NCBI GenBank assembly: GCA_964536415.1
Contig: CAZHXN010000008.1
Location: 8,154 to 72,153, forward strand
Reading direction: 5' to 3'
Source of the DNA: Trichothermofontia sp964536415
Lineage (GTDB): Bacteria; Cyanobacteriota; Cyanobacteriia; B231
Length of the DNA stretch: 64,000 nt
Positions 53,413 through 63,035 of this stretch are shown here, in pieces; position 1 is the first letter of the stretch; every line of letters begins with the position of its first letter. The position numbers and the translations under genes are program-made. Under the pieces are notes generated by a model. It was not told the origin of the DNA. It made no database searches and saw nothing but the letters and a program-made list of their open reading frames with translations.

Positions 53413-54599
53413 AGGCGTTGAGGAGACACAGTCGATCGCTCCGGAAACGTGATCGACAACTGTTGCTGGATCGTGTGCAGGGCGGCGAGCCAATCCTGTA
53501 AGGTGGCCTCGCTGAGCTTCGCCGGGGGATTTTCTACTGGCTGGAGGAAGGTCTCTAGGGCGGTTGAGGGCTGTCCGGTTTGCTCCACCCAGGCCGCAAT
53601 TAAAACGGAGGCGGCGATCGGTCCTGTCCCTAACCCCAAGGCCGATTGAATATGGCGCTTTTCGGCATGACCCAGGCGATCGAGCACAAACCCATGACTG
53701 CCTGTCTGTCGCAAGACGCCAGCTAACGCCTCAATGTAGGCTTGGCTGTTATCCACTTTTGGCTCAGTTAAGCGTACCGCTGGCCCCAAACGGCGATGGT
53801 TCGCCCAGATCAGCAACAGCAACAGGAAACTGCCCTGGATAGCCACCCACCCCCAGGCGGTTTGGCCTAGATAGCTCACCCAATCTTCCTGACCTTTCTG
53901 CGCCAGGGTCTCCCGATCGCGGTAGCTGTGGATATACTCGTTAACCCAAATGGGCTGTCCAGTCTGGGTAAGCAGCTGGGTTAAAAAGGGGAAATTACCT
54001 GCCTCGTTTTGGTAGGCATTGGCCGCTAGGTGGGGCGTGACAGCCAGGATCACCTGCCCCTTGCCCAAGGGGAATTGCCACACGATCGCCCCAAAGCGAT
54101 CGCCCAACCGCACGGTTTCCGGTCGTCCTAATTGTCCCGGTTGTTCTGATTGTCCCGGCTTCAGTTGATGGCGGCGACGGGTATCAATCCGGATCAAGCC
54201 AGCGGGACTGGGGTGCCGCGATCGAAACTGGGCCGGGGTCACAGGCTCCCGAACACCCAGAACTACGAGGGTATTCCCTTGCTCGACCCAGCTTGCTTCA
54301 TTGGCCAGGGAAATACCGGGTGTGGGCAGGGGATTAACCTGCAACAGGGTAACGCCTTGAGGCGCAGTCAGTTCTCCTAACTGGGAAAAGGGCTGTTGCC
54401 AGCGTTGAACTGGTATACCCTGCGCTTGCATGGCTGCATACCAGGCCCCATAGCCATCTGGGGCACGGCTATAGGTAGACCCGGCCCGCAGGGGATTTTG
54501 ACTGGGAGCCACGACCAGGATCAGGAGAATCAGGAGGGCGATCGTGGCTCCGCCCAGTAGCCAGCCTTGCCGTCCCGGTGGCCAACTGATCCGTTTCAT
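53397..54599 (-). CDS. DUF4350 domain protein
   Basis: About 400 aa from MKRISWPPGRQGW. An N-terminal membrane helix (LLGGATIALLILLILVVAPS) precedes RAGSTYSRAPDGYGAWYAAMQAQGIPVQRW, the DUF4350 start. A second helix (~270-290, WVAIQGSFLLLLLIWANHRR) follows and the rest is helical. The start overlaps the DUF4129 stop by 4 bp (ATGA). The C-terminal codons (about LITPN) are shared with the AAA-ATPase fragment, so the natural end of this protein may have been changed by the insertion. Confidence 0.85.
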   Translation of the reverse strand: MKRISWPPGRQGWLLGGATIALLILLILVVAPSQNPLRAGSTYSRAPDGYGAWYAAMQAQGIPVQRWQQPFSQLGELTAPQGVTLLQVNPLPTPGISLANEASWVEQGNTLVVLGVREPVTPAQFRSRHPSPAGLIRIDTRRRHQLKPGQSEQPGQLGRPETVRLGDRFGAIVWQFPLGKGQVILAVTPHLAANAYQNEAGNFPFLTQLLTQTGQPIWVNEYIHSYRDRETLAQKGQEDWVSYLGQTAWGWVAIQGSFLLLLLIWANHRRLGPAVRLTEPKVDNSQAYIEALAGVLRQTGSHGFVLDRLGHAEKRHIQSALGLGTGPIAASVLIAAWVEQTGQPSTALETFLQPVENPPAKLSEATLQDWLAALHTIQQQLSITFPERSTVSPQRLITPN

Positions 54600-55246
54600 G
54601 AGGCTGCCAACTCCCGGTACACGGGCTGGCAACGTTGCCAGGTTTCTGCGGAAATCACTAGCCCCCCAAAGTGGGCCTGTTCATGAACATCGAACACAGT
54701 CTGATACGTCCCAAATTTTGGGTGCGCCTGAAGCAGGTGTCGATATTCGCGATCGGTGCGACTGGCCAGTTGCGGCGCAGTTCCGGTGTCATCTAAATGT
54801 TGCAATAGGGCGTGGTAGAGAGCGTCGCAGGCATCGGGGTAACGGCCTTGTTGCTGGGCCTGACGCGATCGAGCCAGCCATGCTTTAACGTTTAAACTCA
54901 CCTCAGCCGCTTCTTCCCTAGGGACAATTTGGGATGGGCGCGATCGCCGTTGCCATTGGCGATAATACCGCTGCGCTATCTGCCAACTCAGTAAACCCAG
55001 CCAACCCAACAGGGCACCCAGCACAAACCCCAGGATCGCCTGTTGTACCCACAGGGGCGGCAGCCATACCGGCAGGTCCCAACCCTGTAAGGGCGAAGCG
55101 GTGAACTGAAGTTCGAGCCATTCCCCCAACCATTGACGGGCCTGTTGCCATTGCCAGCCCCAACTCGTGGTGGCAAAGGAACCACCCGTTATTGCCTGAT
55201 TTGCGGCAAGATTATCTGCAAGTAACGGCAGCGCGAGGGTCACCAT
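54596..55246 (-). CDS. DUF4129 domain protein
   Basis: About 216 aa from MVTLALPLLADN (ATG 55246; the frame extends to 55270). A membrane helix at ~75-95 (AILGFVLGALLGWLGLLSW) and a cytosolic domain from ~125 with RQAQQQGRYPDACDALYHALLQHLDD, the DUF4129 core, ending in YRELAAS. It is the first gene of the DUF4129-DUF4350-MoxR-DUF58 operon, a pattern seen in many bacteria next to transglutaminase-like proteins; function in cell-envelope processes is suspected, not proven. The start is close to that of the divergent GT39 gene. Confidence 0.85.
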   Translation of the reverse strand: MVTLALPLLADNLAANQAITGGSFATTSWGWQWQQARQWLGEWLELQFTASPLQGWDLPVWLPPLWVQQAILGFVLGALLGWLGLLSWQIAQRYYRQWQRRSRPSQIVPREEAAEVSLNVKAWLARSRQAQQQGRYPDACDALYHALLQHLDDTGTAPQLASRTDREYRHLLQAHPKFGTYQTVFDVHEQAHFGGLVISAETWQRCQPVYRELAAS

Positions 55247-57942
55247 TGGATACACACCGATCACCGGCACTCACTCCTCCCCATACTGGCGTAATCTGGC
55301 GGCATCTGGCAATTCTAGGGCTGCTCTGGCTAGTGGCGGCGCTGTACGATCGCTGCTGGTTTGCGTTGGATCGATCGGTGCCCGCGTGGGACCCAGCGGA
55401 CTACCTGACGGGTGCCCTGAATTATTGGCAGGCATTGCAAGCGCCCCATTGGTTTGACCCAGACTGGTGGCGTCACTTCTGGCTGCTATCGGGCAAGGTG
55501 CCCCCCCTGACCTATATTGCGACAGTCCCGTTTTTTAACCTGTTCGGTCGCGGGATCGAGCAAGCAACTTTGCTCAATCTGGTCGGGACTTTGTTGATTT
55601 TGGGATCGGTCTATGGCTTGGGGGTGCTGCTGTTTACCCCACGGGTGGGCCTCTGGGCTGCGGCGCTGTGTCTCCTGTTGCCGGGACTCTATACGGTGCG
55701 GTTGGACTTTTTGACAGATTATCCCCTAGTCACGCTGGTGACGGTCAGTTTCTTTTGCTTGACGGCATGGCGCGTTAGTCAATTCAGGCTTCAACCTTCA
55801 ATCAGGTCAAAATTTAATCTTCAAGCGCTCATCCCCTGGTTGTGGGCGATCGCGTTTGGGGTGAGCTTTGGGTTGGCGTTGCTGGTGAAGCAGACGGCGT
55901 TGTTTTTTTTGCTGGTGCCGATCGCCTGGATGAAGGGGGGGCTGTGGCGGCGACGGGCATGGGCAGAATGGGGACAATTAGTGTTAGCGGGATTGATGAT
56001 TTGGCTGATCGCCTTTCCCTGGTATCGGACGAATTGGTTCACGATTATTACGGCGGGGAAGCGGGCAACGGTGGGGGCGGCCATGATTGAGGGTGATCCG
56101 CCGCTGCATACGCTGGGGGCCTGGACGTTTTATGGGGAGGTGTTGCCGTATCAGGTGTCCTGGGTGGTGGTGTTGGCGGCGATCGTGGGTTGGCTGCTGG
56201 GGTATGGGAAGCGCTGGGGGGGAAATACCACCATGGCACGAAGGCACGAAGGCACGAAGGGGGGGTTAGCTCCCCAGCGTTGGGTGCTGGTGTTTCTGGT
56301 GGGGGGCTATGTGCTGGCGTCGCTGAATATGAATAAGGATTCACGCTATACGCTGGCCTATTTGCCGGTGCTGTCCCTGTGGCTAGCGATGGGGTTACTG
56401 GCCTGGTCGGGACGCTGGGGAAGGTGGGTGCGCTGGGGGGCGGTTGGGCTGGCGACGATCGCGCTGGTGGGGAATACGTTCGCGATCGCGGGGCTGACGC
56501 CGCTGGCGGCTTGGCTGAGTCCCTATGGGCAGCGGTTGGCCGATCGGGGGGAACCCTGGCCCCATCCGGCGGTGATTAGCACAATAACGGAGACAGCGCC
56601 GGGGTTGCGGCTGACCCTGGGGGTATTGCCGTCAACCCTGACGGTGAACCAACACAATCTCAATTTTTTCGGGGCATTGCAGGATTTCCAGGTCTATGGA
56701 CGCCAGGTGGGGGTGCAACTGGACCAGGTGCCCCAGGATGTGCGATCGCTCGACTGGTTTGTAACGAAAACGGGAGATCAGGGGTCCCTAGGGCGGCGGC
56801 AGGCAGCGCAAGCGGCAACGGTGCAGGTGGTAGAACAGGGCGGGGCGTTTCAACCCGTGCGAACCTGGGATTTGCCGGATGGCAGCCAGTTGACCCTGCA
56901 CCACCGACCTGAACCGATGGTAACCGTCAAGCCAGAAACCCAGAGATACTCTGATATCCAGGACGATCAAATTCGGCTGAATCGAGTGATTGTGCCCGCC
57001 CAAGCACCGCCCGGTTATCCGATGCCAGTGACCTATCGCTGGTCAGGTCCCTGGGCAAAACTCCGATCGGGCCTCCTGTTGCTCAGTTGGGAATGGGTTG
57101 ATCCGGTTAATTCGGACACGGCGGGCAGGCGCGATAGCTCTCCCACGGCTCAAGCGACGCTCGCGCAAGCCACCGACCCCCCCACTCATGCCCCGCTTTT
57201 CTCACTTCTCTCTCCTCCCTACTGGCTTCACGATCACGCGATCGGCTTGGGCACCCTGCTGCCCCAACCCCCGGCGGCCATGCCCAGCCCAACGGGTCGC
57301 TACCGGATTATTGAGCGCACGGCCATGCTCCCCCCGGCGGATTTGCCCCCCGGTCGGTATCGGCTGACGGCGACGTATCTCGATCGCGAAACGGGGGAAA
57401 CGGCGGCGATCGCCATTCCACCCACGACCATCGAGATTACCCCGGATGCAGCCCCCCTACCCGCCCCAGAGTTGGATCTGGTTACCCAGTTGCGATCGCT
57501 CTCCGAGGCACTTCCCAAGGGCACCCCAGCCCTAGAAGCCATGATGGCGGAGATCAGTCGCATTAACCAATACGATCCAATCCAGGATTATGTAGCCCAA
57601 GCGGCCCAGAGTTTGGAGTACCGCTTGGTTCAGGAGCCAGATAATTTGACCCTAGCCTATAGCCTGGTCCTAGCGCGGGTGTTGCAACGGCGCACCGATG
57701 ACGCGATCGCCGCCCTCGATCGCGTGATTCGTCTAGACCCCATGAATCCCTATGTCTACGGGTATTTAGCTTTTGTCAACCTGTACGACTTCCGGGCACG
57801 GGCTGCCGCCGCTGCCATCCAACCGGGGTTAACCCTGGCTCCGGATTTACCGGAGTTACGATTGCTCGATGGCGTAGCCGCCCTGCTCCAGGGGCAAATC
57901 TGGCACCTCAACCAAGTGCGATCGGCCCTAGCCCAACTATGA
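55246..57942 (+). CDS. Membrane glycosyltransferase-like protein (GT39/ArnT type) with TPR end
   Basis: About 898 aa. The N-terminal half has about 10-12 membrane helices; RSVPAWDPADYLTGALNYW carries the Asp expected for a dolichyl-phosphate-mannose-type (GT39) catalytic loop. The C-terminal half is soluble with beta-rich segments and ends in TPR-like helices (LVLARVLQRRTDDAIAALDRVIRLDPMNPYVYGYLAFVNLYDF). The start is unclear: TTG 55192 and TTG 55246 are in frame; the latter has CGAGGG 7 bp upstream. A dispersed repeat inserts MARRHEGTKGGL near residue 330. The donor and target are unknown. Confidence 0.85.
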   Translation: MDTHRSPALTPPHTGVIWRHLAILGLLWLVAALYDRCWFALDRSVPAWDPADYLTGALNYWQALQAPHWFDPDWWRHFWLLSGKVPPLTYIATVPFFNLFGRGIEQATLLNLVGTLLILGSVYGLGVLLFTPRVGLWAAALCLLLPGLYTVRLDFLTDYPLVTLVTVSFFCLTAWRVSQFRLQPSIRSKFNLQALIPWLWAIAFGVSFGLALLVKQTALFFLLVPIAWMKGGLWRRRAWAEWGQLVLAGLMIWLIAFPWYRTNWFTIITAGKRATVGAAMIEGDPPLHTLGAWTFYGEVLPYQVSWVVVLAAIVGWLLGYGKRWGGNTTMARRHEGTKGGLAPQRWVLVFLVGGYVLASLNMNKDSRYTLAYLPVLSLWLAMGLLAWSGRWGRWVRWGAVGLATIALVGNTFAIAGLTPLAAWLSPYGQRLADRGEPWPHPAVISTITETAPGLRLTLGVLPSTLTVNQHNLNFFGALQDFQVYGRQVGVQLDQVPQDVRSLDWFVTKTGDQGSLGRRQAAQAATVQVVEQGGAFQPVRTWDLPDGSQLTLHHRPEPMVTVKPETQRYSDIQDDQIRLNRVIVPAQAPPGYPMPVTYRWSGPWAKLRSGLLLLSWEWVDPVNSDTAGRRDSSPTAQATLAQATDPPTHAPLFSLLSPPYWLHDHAIGLGTLLPQPPAAMPSPTGRYRIIERTAMLPPADLPPGRYRLTATYLDRETGETAAIAIPPTTIEITPDAAPLPAPELDLVTQLRSLSEALPKGTPALEAMMAEISRINQYDPIQDYVAQAAQSLEYRLVQEPDNLTLAYSLVLARVLQRRTDDAIAALDRVIRLDPMNPYVYGYLAFVNLYDFRARAAAAAIQPGLTLAPDLPELRLLDGVAALLQGQIWHLNQVRSALAQL
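56227..56260 (+). repeat. Dispersed CCATGGCACGAAGG repeat inside the GT39-like gene
   Basis: ACCACCATGGCACGAAGGCA followed by CGAAGGCACGAAGG contains three tandem GGCACGAA units. It is a copy of the repeat at 21525-21555 and 51036-51071. The frame stays open. Confidence 0.6.
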
Positions 57943-57944
57943 AG

Positions 57945-59123
57945 CTACGAGGTTGCCCCCGCAGCAATCAACGCTTCGGTATCGGCTGCGGTGCGTTTAT
58001 CAATATCGATGTAGGGGGCATTGCGTTGGCCCGTGTAGATTTGAGTAGGACGGTAGATGCGGTTTTCCGCCAGTTGCTCTTTCCAATGGGCCAGCCAACC
58101 CGCCACCCGCGAAATTGCAAAAATGGGGGTGAACAGGTCCGTGGGAATGCCCAACTTGCGATAGACCAGCCCGGAGTAAAAATCAACATTGGGGTGAATG
58201 CCCTTGTGGCCCAGTTCTGCCTCAACTGCTTTTTCCAGCGCAATGGCAATGTCATAGTATTCATCGCGGCCAAACCTCTCGAACAGTTGCTCGGCCAACT
58301 CTTGCAGGATCGTGGCACGGGGATCTTTGACCTTATAGACCCGGTGCCCGAAGCCCATAATTTTGGATTTTGTTTGCAGGCATTTCTCCAGATAGGCGGG
58401 CACATTCTCCACTGAACCGATTTCCTCCAGCATCGTAATCACTTCCTCATTCGCCCCCCCATGCAAGGGACCGCCCAGGGTACCCACTGCTGAAGCAATC
58501 ACGGCGTAGGGATCGGTGAGGGTGGAAGCAGTCACCATTGCCGAGAAGGTGGAGGCATTGATCGTATGCTCCGCGTGTAGCGTTAGGCAAATATCAAAGA
58601 CCCGTGCCGCCAGCGGATCAGGTTCCTTCTCGCTGAGCATATAGAGGAAGTTAGCCGAATAATCAAGGTCGTCGCGGGGAGAGACGGGATCATTTCCCTT
58701 GCGGATGAGTTGGAAAGCCGCAACCATCGTTGGAATTTTGGCCAGCAGGCGTACCACAGCGGCCCGGATATATTCTGGATTTTGTAGATCCCGGCGGGAG
58801 TAGAAGAGACCGAGGGCAGCGGCTGACGCTTGCAGGGCATCCATTGGGTGGCCACTTTCCGGGAAGCATTTCATCATATCCCGGATGCGGTATTTAATCC
58901 GGCGATGGTACCGAATTTCGTGTTCAAAGGCTGCCAGTTCCTCTTGGGTTGGCAGGACTCCCCAGATCAGCAGATAGGCAGTCTCCAGGAAGGTGCTATA
59001 TTTAGCCAGTTCCTCGATGCGAATCCCCCGATACTCTAGAATCCCTTCGCGGCCATCCACATAACTAATGCTCGACAGAGCCGCAGGTACACCTTCCAAA
59101 CCGGGTTTGAATTCGCCAACCAT
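57945..59123 (-). CDS. gltA: Citrate synthase
   Basis: 392 aa. Condenses acetyl-CoA and oxaloacetate to citrate. The catalytic His is in GPLHGGANEEVI, the second His in IMGFGHRVYKVKDPR, and the Asp in IHPNVDFYSGLVY. The short N-terminus (MVGEFKPGLEGVPAALSSISYVDG) is the usual one in cyanobacterial type enzymes. Length is normal. It is convergent with the GT39 gene, only 2 bp apart, and is followed upstream by an unrelated SixA gene. In cyanobacteria it feeds 2-oxoglutarate for nitrogen assimilation. Confidence 0.97.
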   Translation of the reverse strand: MVGEFKPGLEGVPAALSSISYVDGREGILEYRGIRIEELAKYSTFLETAYLLIWGVLPTQEELAAFEHEIRYHRRIKYRIRDMMKCFPESGHPMDALQASAAALGLFYSRRDLQNPEYIRAAVVRLLAKIPTMVAAFQLIRKGNDPVSPRDDLDYSANFLYMLSEKEPDPLAARVFDICLTLHAEHTINASTFSAMVTASTLTDPYAVIASAVGTLGGPLHGGANEEVITMLEEIGSVENVPAYLEKCLQTKSKIMGFGHRVYKVKDPRATILQELAEQLFERFGRDEYYDIAIALEKAVEAELGHKGIHPNVDFYSGLVYRKLGIPTDLFTPIFAISRVAGWLAHWKEQLAENRIYRPTQIYTGQRNAPYIDIDKRTAADTEALIAAGATS

Positions 59124-59240
59124 AGCGCTTTACTCCAAGAGAACAGACTGGCTCCCGAACCGTGCGCTTCTCCGGCCAAGACACAGCGAGAAGGCGACCA
59201 ACAATGGGGCCATCGCTAAAGACTCTAGCACCAAACTTAT

Positions 59241-59747
59241 TTAGAGCAGTAGCCTGGGTGACGTTAACCAGAACAGCTCACTGTTGCCGATCGCGTTCAT
59301 TGCCTCTGGTACGGTGATGCCAATCACCCCAGCCTTTTTTACGACCAGCCGTCCCCGCACAGCTCCCCACACTAACTGCTCGGCCCAATCCCCTAAATTC
59401 GGCTGATGGCCAACGATCGCCAAGCTGCTCTGGGGCTGTTCCGCCTGCCAGATCAACAACCAGTCTAACCAGCGTTCTAACTGTCCGGCGGGGGCTAACT
59501 CACGCGAGATTTCAATCCGTGCCGTAAGGCCACAGCCCTGGAGAAGGCTTGCCGTTTGATGCGCCCGCACGAGGGGACTGGTCAGGATTAAATCAAAGTG
59601 AAGATTGAGCGATCGCAACCGTTCGGCCACCTTGCGGGTCTTCTTCTCCCCTTCGGGGGTCAGTGCCCGCGTCTCATCCGTCTGCGCGGGCGATCGTTCT
59701 TCGGCAATCCCATGCCGCACGAAATACACCGTTGTCTCTACCACCAT
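59241..59747 (-). CDS. sixA: Phosphohistidine phosphatase SixA
   Basis: 168-aa histidine phosphatase superfamily member. The catalytic RHG is in VYFVRHGIAEERSP near residue 10; ALTPEGEKKTRKVAERL and LTSPLVRAHQTASLL follow, and the second His in LAIVGHQPNLGDW. The E. coli protein removes phosphate from Hpt histidines; targets here are unknown, though the genome encodes Hpt domains (e.g. the giant CheA). Single gene upstream of gltA on the same strand. Confidence 0.93.
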   Translation of the reverse strand: MVVETTVYFVRHGIAEERSPAQTDETRALTPEGEKKTRKVAERLRSLNLHFDLILTSPLVRAHQTASLLQGCGLTARIEISRELAPAGQLERWLDWLLIWQAEQPQSSLAIVGHQPNLGDWAEQLVWGAVRGRLVVKKAGVIGITVPEAMNAIGNSELFWLTSPRLLL

Positions 59748-60165
59748 GCCGCTAGCCTCCGCTGCTAACTCAGGTCTGGCAGGAGGACCGATCGCCTAAC
59801 TTGGCCTATCCTCATCACCCATCCTAATTGTCTATGAGGGTCGATCGGGTAACTCTTCGGTGCATCACCTACCAAGACACCCGATAGCTTCGCGACGCCC
59901 TTGGCGTATCGCGGTTGATTTTCGGATAGGAAGGGTCCTATCGCTGGGGTCGGTCTGGACTCCCTAACGTGCGCTGTATAGATTCCCATCTATCCATATA
60001 TTCCAAGCTTTATACTGCAAGTTGTTTTCGTAGTTTATACGCTCTCCCCATTTTTCCTAAATTTTGCAGTTAACCTAACTTCCCTCACCCCCTGAGCCAG
60101 GAGAGAGGGCCACCAACCGCCGAAAATAATCCATTATCATTGGGATACCTTCACCACCAACAGCG
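59748..60165. other. Intergenic region with hairpins and a palindromic repeat
   Basis: About 420 bases without a gene. GATAGGA/TCCTATC (59925-59942) is a hairpin, and GCTTCGCGACGCCCTTGGCG near 59887 is one of the short GC-rich palindromes dispersed in cyanobacteria. The end is AT-rich and includes the likely promoter of the Uma2 gene. Confidence 0.5.
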
Positions 60166-60729
60166 ATGGTTCAACTCTCCAGCCCCCCCCTCACCCTTGA
60201 GGCATTTCTGGCCCTACCTGAAACCAAACCCGCCAGCGAATTCATCGATGGACAGATCATCCAAAAGCCCATGCCCCAAGGCAAACACAGCACCCTTCAA
60301 AGTGAACTGGTCCCCGCCATCAACACCGTCCTCAAACCCCAGCATATCGCCCGCGCCTACACCGAACTCCGTTGTACCTTTGGTGGGCGATCGATCGTGC
60401 CCGACATCGCCGTTTTTCGCTGGGAACACATTCCCCGTGATGCCAAGGGCCACGTCGCCAACCTGTTTAACTGTGCCCCCGACTGGACGATCGAGATCCT
60501 CCCCCCCGATCAAAGCCAAACCAAAGTCGTTCGCAATATCCTCCATTGCCTTGCCCACGGCACCCAAATGGGCTGGCTCATCGACCCCGAAGAAGAAGTC
60601 GTGTTCATCTATTGGCCCGATCGCCCCCTCACCCTCTTTGCAACCCCAAGCGATCGCTTGCCCGTCCCTAACTTTGCCGCGCCCTTGACCCTCACGATCG
60701 GTCAACTCTTCAGTTGGCTGGCCGAATAG
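60166..60729 (+). CDS. Uma2-family putative nuclease (PD-(D/E)XK fold)
   Basis: 187 aa. LTLEAFLALPETKPASEFIDGQIIQKPMPQGKHS is the Uma2 start, followed by the core VPDIAVFRWEHIPRD (Asp) and DWTIEILPPDQSQTKVVRNILHCLAHGTQMGWLIDPEEE (Glu/Lys-containing nuclease motif in a related order). The family is expanded in cyanobacteria with unknown function. It has its own promoter region and is followed by the remnants of another nuclease-fold gene. Confidence 0.92.
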   Translation: MVQLSSPPLTLEAFLALPETKPASEFIDGQIIQKPMPQGKHSTLQSELVPAINTVLKPQHIARAYTELRCTFGGRSIVPDIAVFRWEHIPRDAKGHVANLFNCAPDWTIEILPPDQSQTKVVRNILHCLAHGTQMGWLIDPEEEVVFIYWPDRPLTLFATPSDRLPVPNFAAPLTLTIGQLFSWLAE

Positions 60730-60780
60730 CCGCATAACCGACTACGATCGTTCCCTCAACTCGTCGCGCCTATTATCCCC

Positions 60781-60927
60781 GTGAAAACTAACTCCCTCTT
60801 CTACCGCATCTCCACACCGCCCCCGCCCTCTTCTTTGAACTCATCGGCCAACCCGATCGCCAGGGCTACACCTTCCAATCCGTCGAAATCCAACAACCGC
60901 CCACCGCATCGATGGCGTCTTCCGGCC
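60781..60927 (+). pseudogene. Frameshifted N-terminal fragment of a DUF2887/Rpn-type protein
   Basis: From a GTG at 60781 the frame reads VKTNSLFYRIS, then a shift of frame gives LFFELIGQPDRQGYTFQSVEIQQ, and a second shift gives HRIDGVFR near 60903-60925. Together this matches the start of DUF2887/Rpn-family proteins (KTDxxFYRxF... FFELIGQP... FxSVExKQ...FRIDGVF). Two frame shifts and truncation after about 50 codons show decay. It lies behind a Uma2 gene, another member of the same nuclease-fold group. Confidence 0.68.
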
Positions 60928-61009
60928 CCCCATTTGAATTTTAAATTTTGAATTTTGAATTGACACCCTTTAACAGGTGAGTGGCACATATACCCCGCAG
61001 AGATCCAGC

Positions 61010-62185
61010 CTACGATCGTGGGTCAATGCGTTCCAGTAACTTGTGTTTAATTTGTTGATCAAACACCTGCCATTTCAAGTCGGCGTAGGTGGAATCTTCC
61101 TGATTCCCGGCCAGAAACCCTAGGGGAATTTCAAACCCCCCTGCCAGGGAACGTCCGCCACCAAAGTAGCGTCCCTGGGCATCTTGCCCAAAGGCTTCCT
61201 TCAGGAATTCATCCGGATCAAGCGTTAGCTTAGTGGTGCGCAGAGAACCAACCACCATTTCCAACCCCTTGGCCTCATCACGGGCAATCCCATAGACTAC
61301 CGCCGTATGCACATTTTCCTCCGTCACCAGAAAATCAGCCGCTTGGGGAATGGCATCCCGGTTTTCGTAGCGCAGATAGCCAACCCCCGCGATCGACACA
61401 TTATTGTGAACCAGGCGATTGCGCAACGATCGCTCAATGATATCCATCACCGACTTCGAGCGAGCAGCTTGTAAGATGGCACTGAGCAACTGGGGATCGT
61501 AGTAGCGACTGAGGTAAGCCGCTGCCAGAAATTCTTCTTCCTGAGCCTGTTGCAGGGCACTGGTATCCGATCGCAACCCATGCATCAGCGCCGTAGCACA
61601 TTTCACATGTTGGGTGATGCTGGGGTCAAAGTTCAGCAAACCGGCTTGAATATACTGGGTCAAAATCGTTGCAGTGGCGCGGATATGGGGACGAATATCC
61701 ACAAACTCCGCCCCAAAATGGGGTTGGCCACTGTGGTGATCAATCACCACAATTACGGGAAGATCGGCACTATGCAGCAGACAGGTCAGGTGGCTGGTTG
61801 TCCCCTGGTTATCAATAAAGACGACGCCCTGGTAAATCGATAGGTCTTTATTCTGCGCGATCGACAGGGGCCAGCGCTGCACCGGCAAATCCGTCAGCTT
61901 CACTAGGGCAATGTTCTCCTGGTGACTGAGCATTCCCGCATAGACAATATCGCACTGGATATCATACTGCTGCGCCATCAGCTTATAGGCCCACGCCCCC
62001 GACAGGGCATCGGGGTCAGGAAAATCCTGCAAGATAACCAACTGGCGATCGCCCTGGTGCCGCTCCAGACACTGCCGCAACGCTGCCACCTTCAGATCCG
62101 CCAGTCGGGGTTGGAGGGCAGCCGCCTTGGCCCCTGTTCGGGTGACAGGGTGTTCAAGCACAGGAGGATCATCAATGGCAGACAT
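61010..62185 (-). CDS. DHH-family phosphoesterase
   Basis: About 391 aa from MSAIDDPPVLEHP (ATG 62185; the frame extends to 62263). The metal motifs are ILQDFPDPDALSGAWA, VVFIDNQGTTS and VVIDHHSGQPHF (DHH), with a C-terminal DHHA1-like nucleic-acid segment including GRYFGGGRSLAGGFEIPLGF. The family includes NrnA-type oligoribonucleases and PAP phosphatases, and DNQG instead of the more usual DH/DN motif is a slight variant. The 3' ends of the two neighbouring gene groups leave a 210-bp spacer before the HNH gene. Confidence 0.9.
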   Translation of the reverse strand: MSAIDDPPVLEHPVTRTGAKAAALQPRLADLKVAALRQCLERHQGDRQLVILQDFPDPDALSGAWAYKLMAQQYDIQCDIVYAGMLSHQENIALVKLTDLPVQRWPLSIAQNKDLSIYQGVVFIDNQGTTSHLTCLLHSADLPVIVVIDHHSGQPHFGAEFVDIRPHIRATATILTQYIQAGLLNFDPSITQHVKCATALMHGLRSDTSALQQAQEEEFLAAAYLSRYYDPQLLSAILQAARSKSVMDIIERSLRNRLVHNNVSIAGVGYLRYENRDAIPQAADFLVTEENVHTAVVYGIARDEAKGLEMVVGSLRTTKLTLDPDEFLKEAFGQDAQGRYFGGGRSLAGGFEIPLGFLAGNQEDSTYADLKWQVFDQQIKHKLLERIDPRS

Positions 62186-62477
62186 GGCAGCTATCAGTAA
62201 TAAGGGGAGAGTCGTGGGTCTTGTGGGGTAGGCATCTTGCCGGTTACCTAGCCCGATGAACATTAATGCCCTGCCCGGTCAGCAAAGGGGCACAGCAGAT
62301 CAGCCGGACTTCTTTAAGGGAGCAACGAGCAACCTGTCAAAACCTCATTACCTGGGATGATGTGCGAACATCTACCGATGGAACAGGCACTTCCGGGAAA
62401 CGTCTCTGTTCTAATTCTTACAGAAATCCTTGCCCCCTAACAGGGAGGAAAACCCGGTAGCCTGGGCCGCGATCGCC

Positions 62478-62975
62478 TCAAATCCCAATCACATACTTAC
62501 GCCATTCCTGATGCACCCCACTCTTCAATTGCTTGACAATTTCAAAATACAAGCCACTGTGGGGTTTCCGAGGCGTTGTCCGCAGGGGCATATTGGCTTC
62601 CCTAGGGGTGCGATTCCCCTTCTTAACATTGCACCGCACACAAGCCGTCACCATGTTTTCCCAGCTATCCCCCCCACCCCGCGATCGCGGGACCACGTGA
62701 TCTAGCGTGAGTTCATCGCCCGTATACCCGCAATACTGGCAGCTATGGCCATCCCGATGGAGAATATTACGGCGCGTTAGGGGAATGTCTTTATACGGAA
62801 CCCGGACATAGTGGAGAAGCCGGATGACCGTTGGCAATGGCAGTTCCGGGTATAAATACTTACCATTATGCTCTACCTGCTCCGCTTTGCCTTTGATGAC
62901 AAGGACAACCGCCCGTCGCCAACTCGTAATGTTGAGTGGCTCATAGGAGGCGTTTAACACCAGGACTTTCCCCAT
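62478..62975 (-). CDS. HNH endonuclease
   Basis: 165 aa. Zinc-coordinating cysteines in CQYCGYTGDELTLDHVVPRSRGG and ACVRCNVKKGNR, with the HNH His in LTLDHVVPRS and the Asn in WENMVTACVRCN. The N-terminus VLVLNASYEPLNITSWRRAVVLVIKGKAEQV is the conserved lead of a cyanobacterial HNH family. Function (repair or mobile-element related) is unknown. QueF is the next gene on the same strand, 186 bp upstream. Confidence 0.94.
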   Translation of the reverse strand: MGKVLVLNASYEPLNITSWRRAVVLVIKGKAEQVEHNGKYLYPELPLPTVIRLLHYVRVPYKDIPLTRRNILHRDGHSCQYCGYTGDELTLDHVVPRSRGGGDSWENMVTACVRCNVKKGNRTPREANMPLRTTPRKPHSGLYFEIVKQLKSGVHQEWRKYVIGI

Positions 62976-63035
62976 GTGTCGTCAAAGCGGGAGGGTTTAA
63001 CGCATGGTAACACGTCCCGCCAGATTTTTGGGGAG

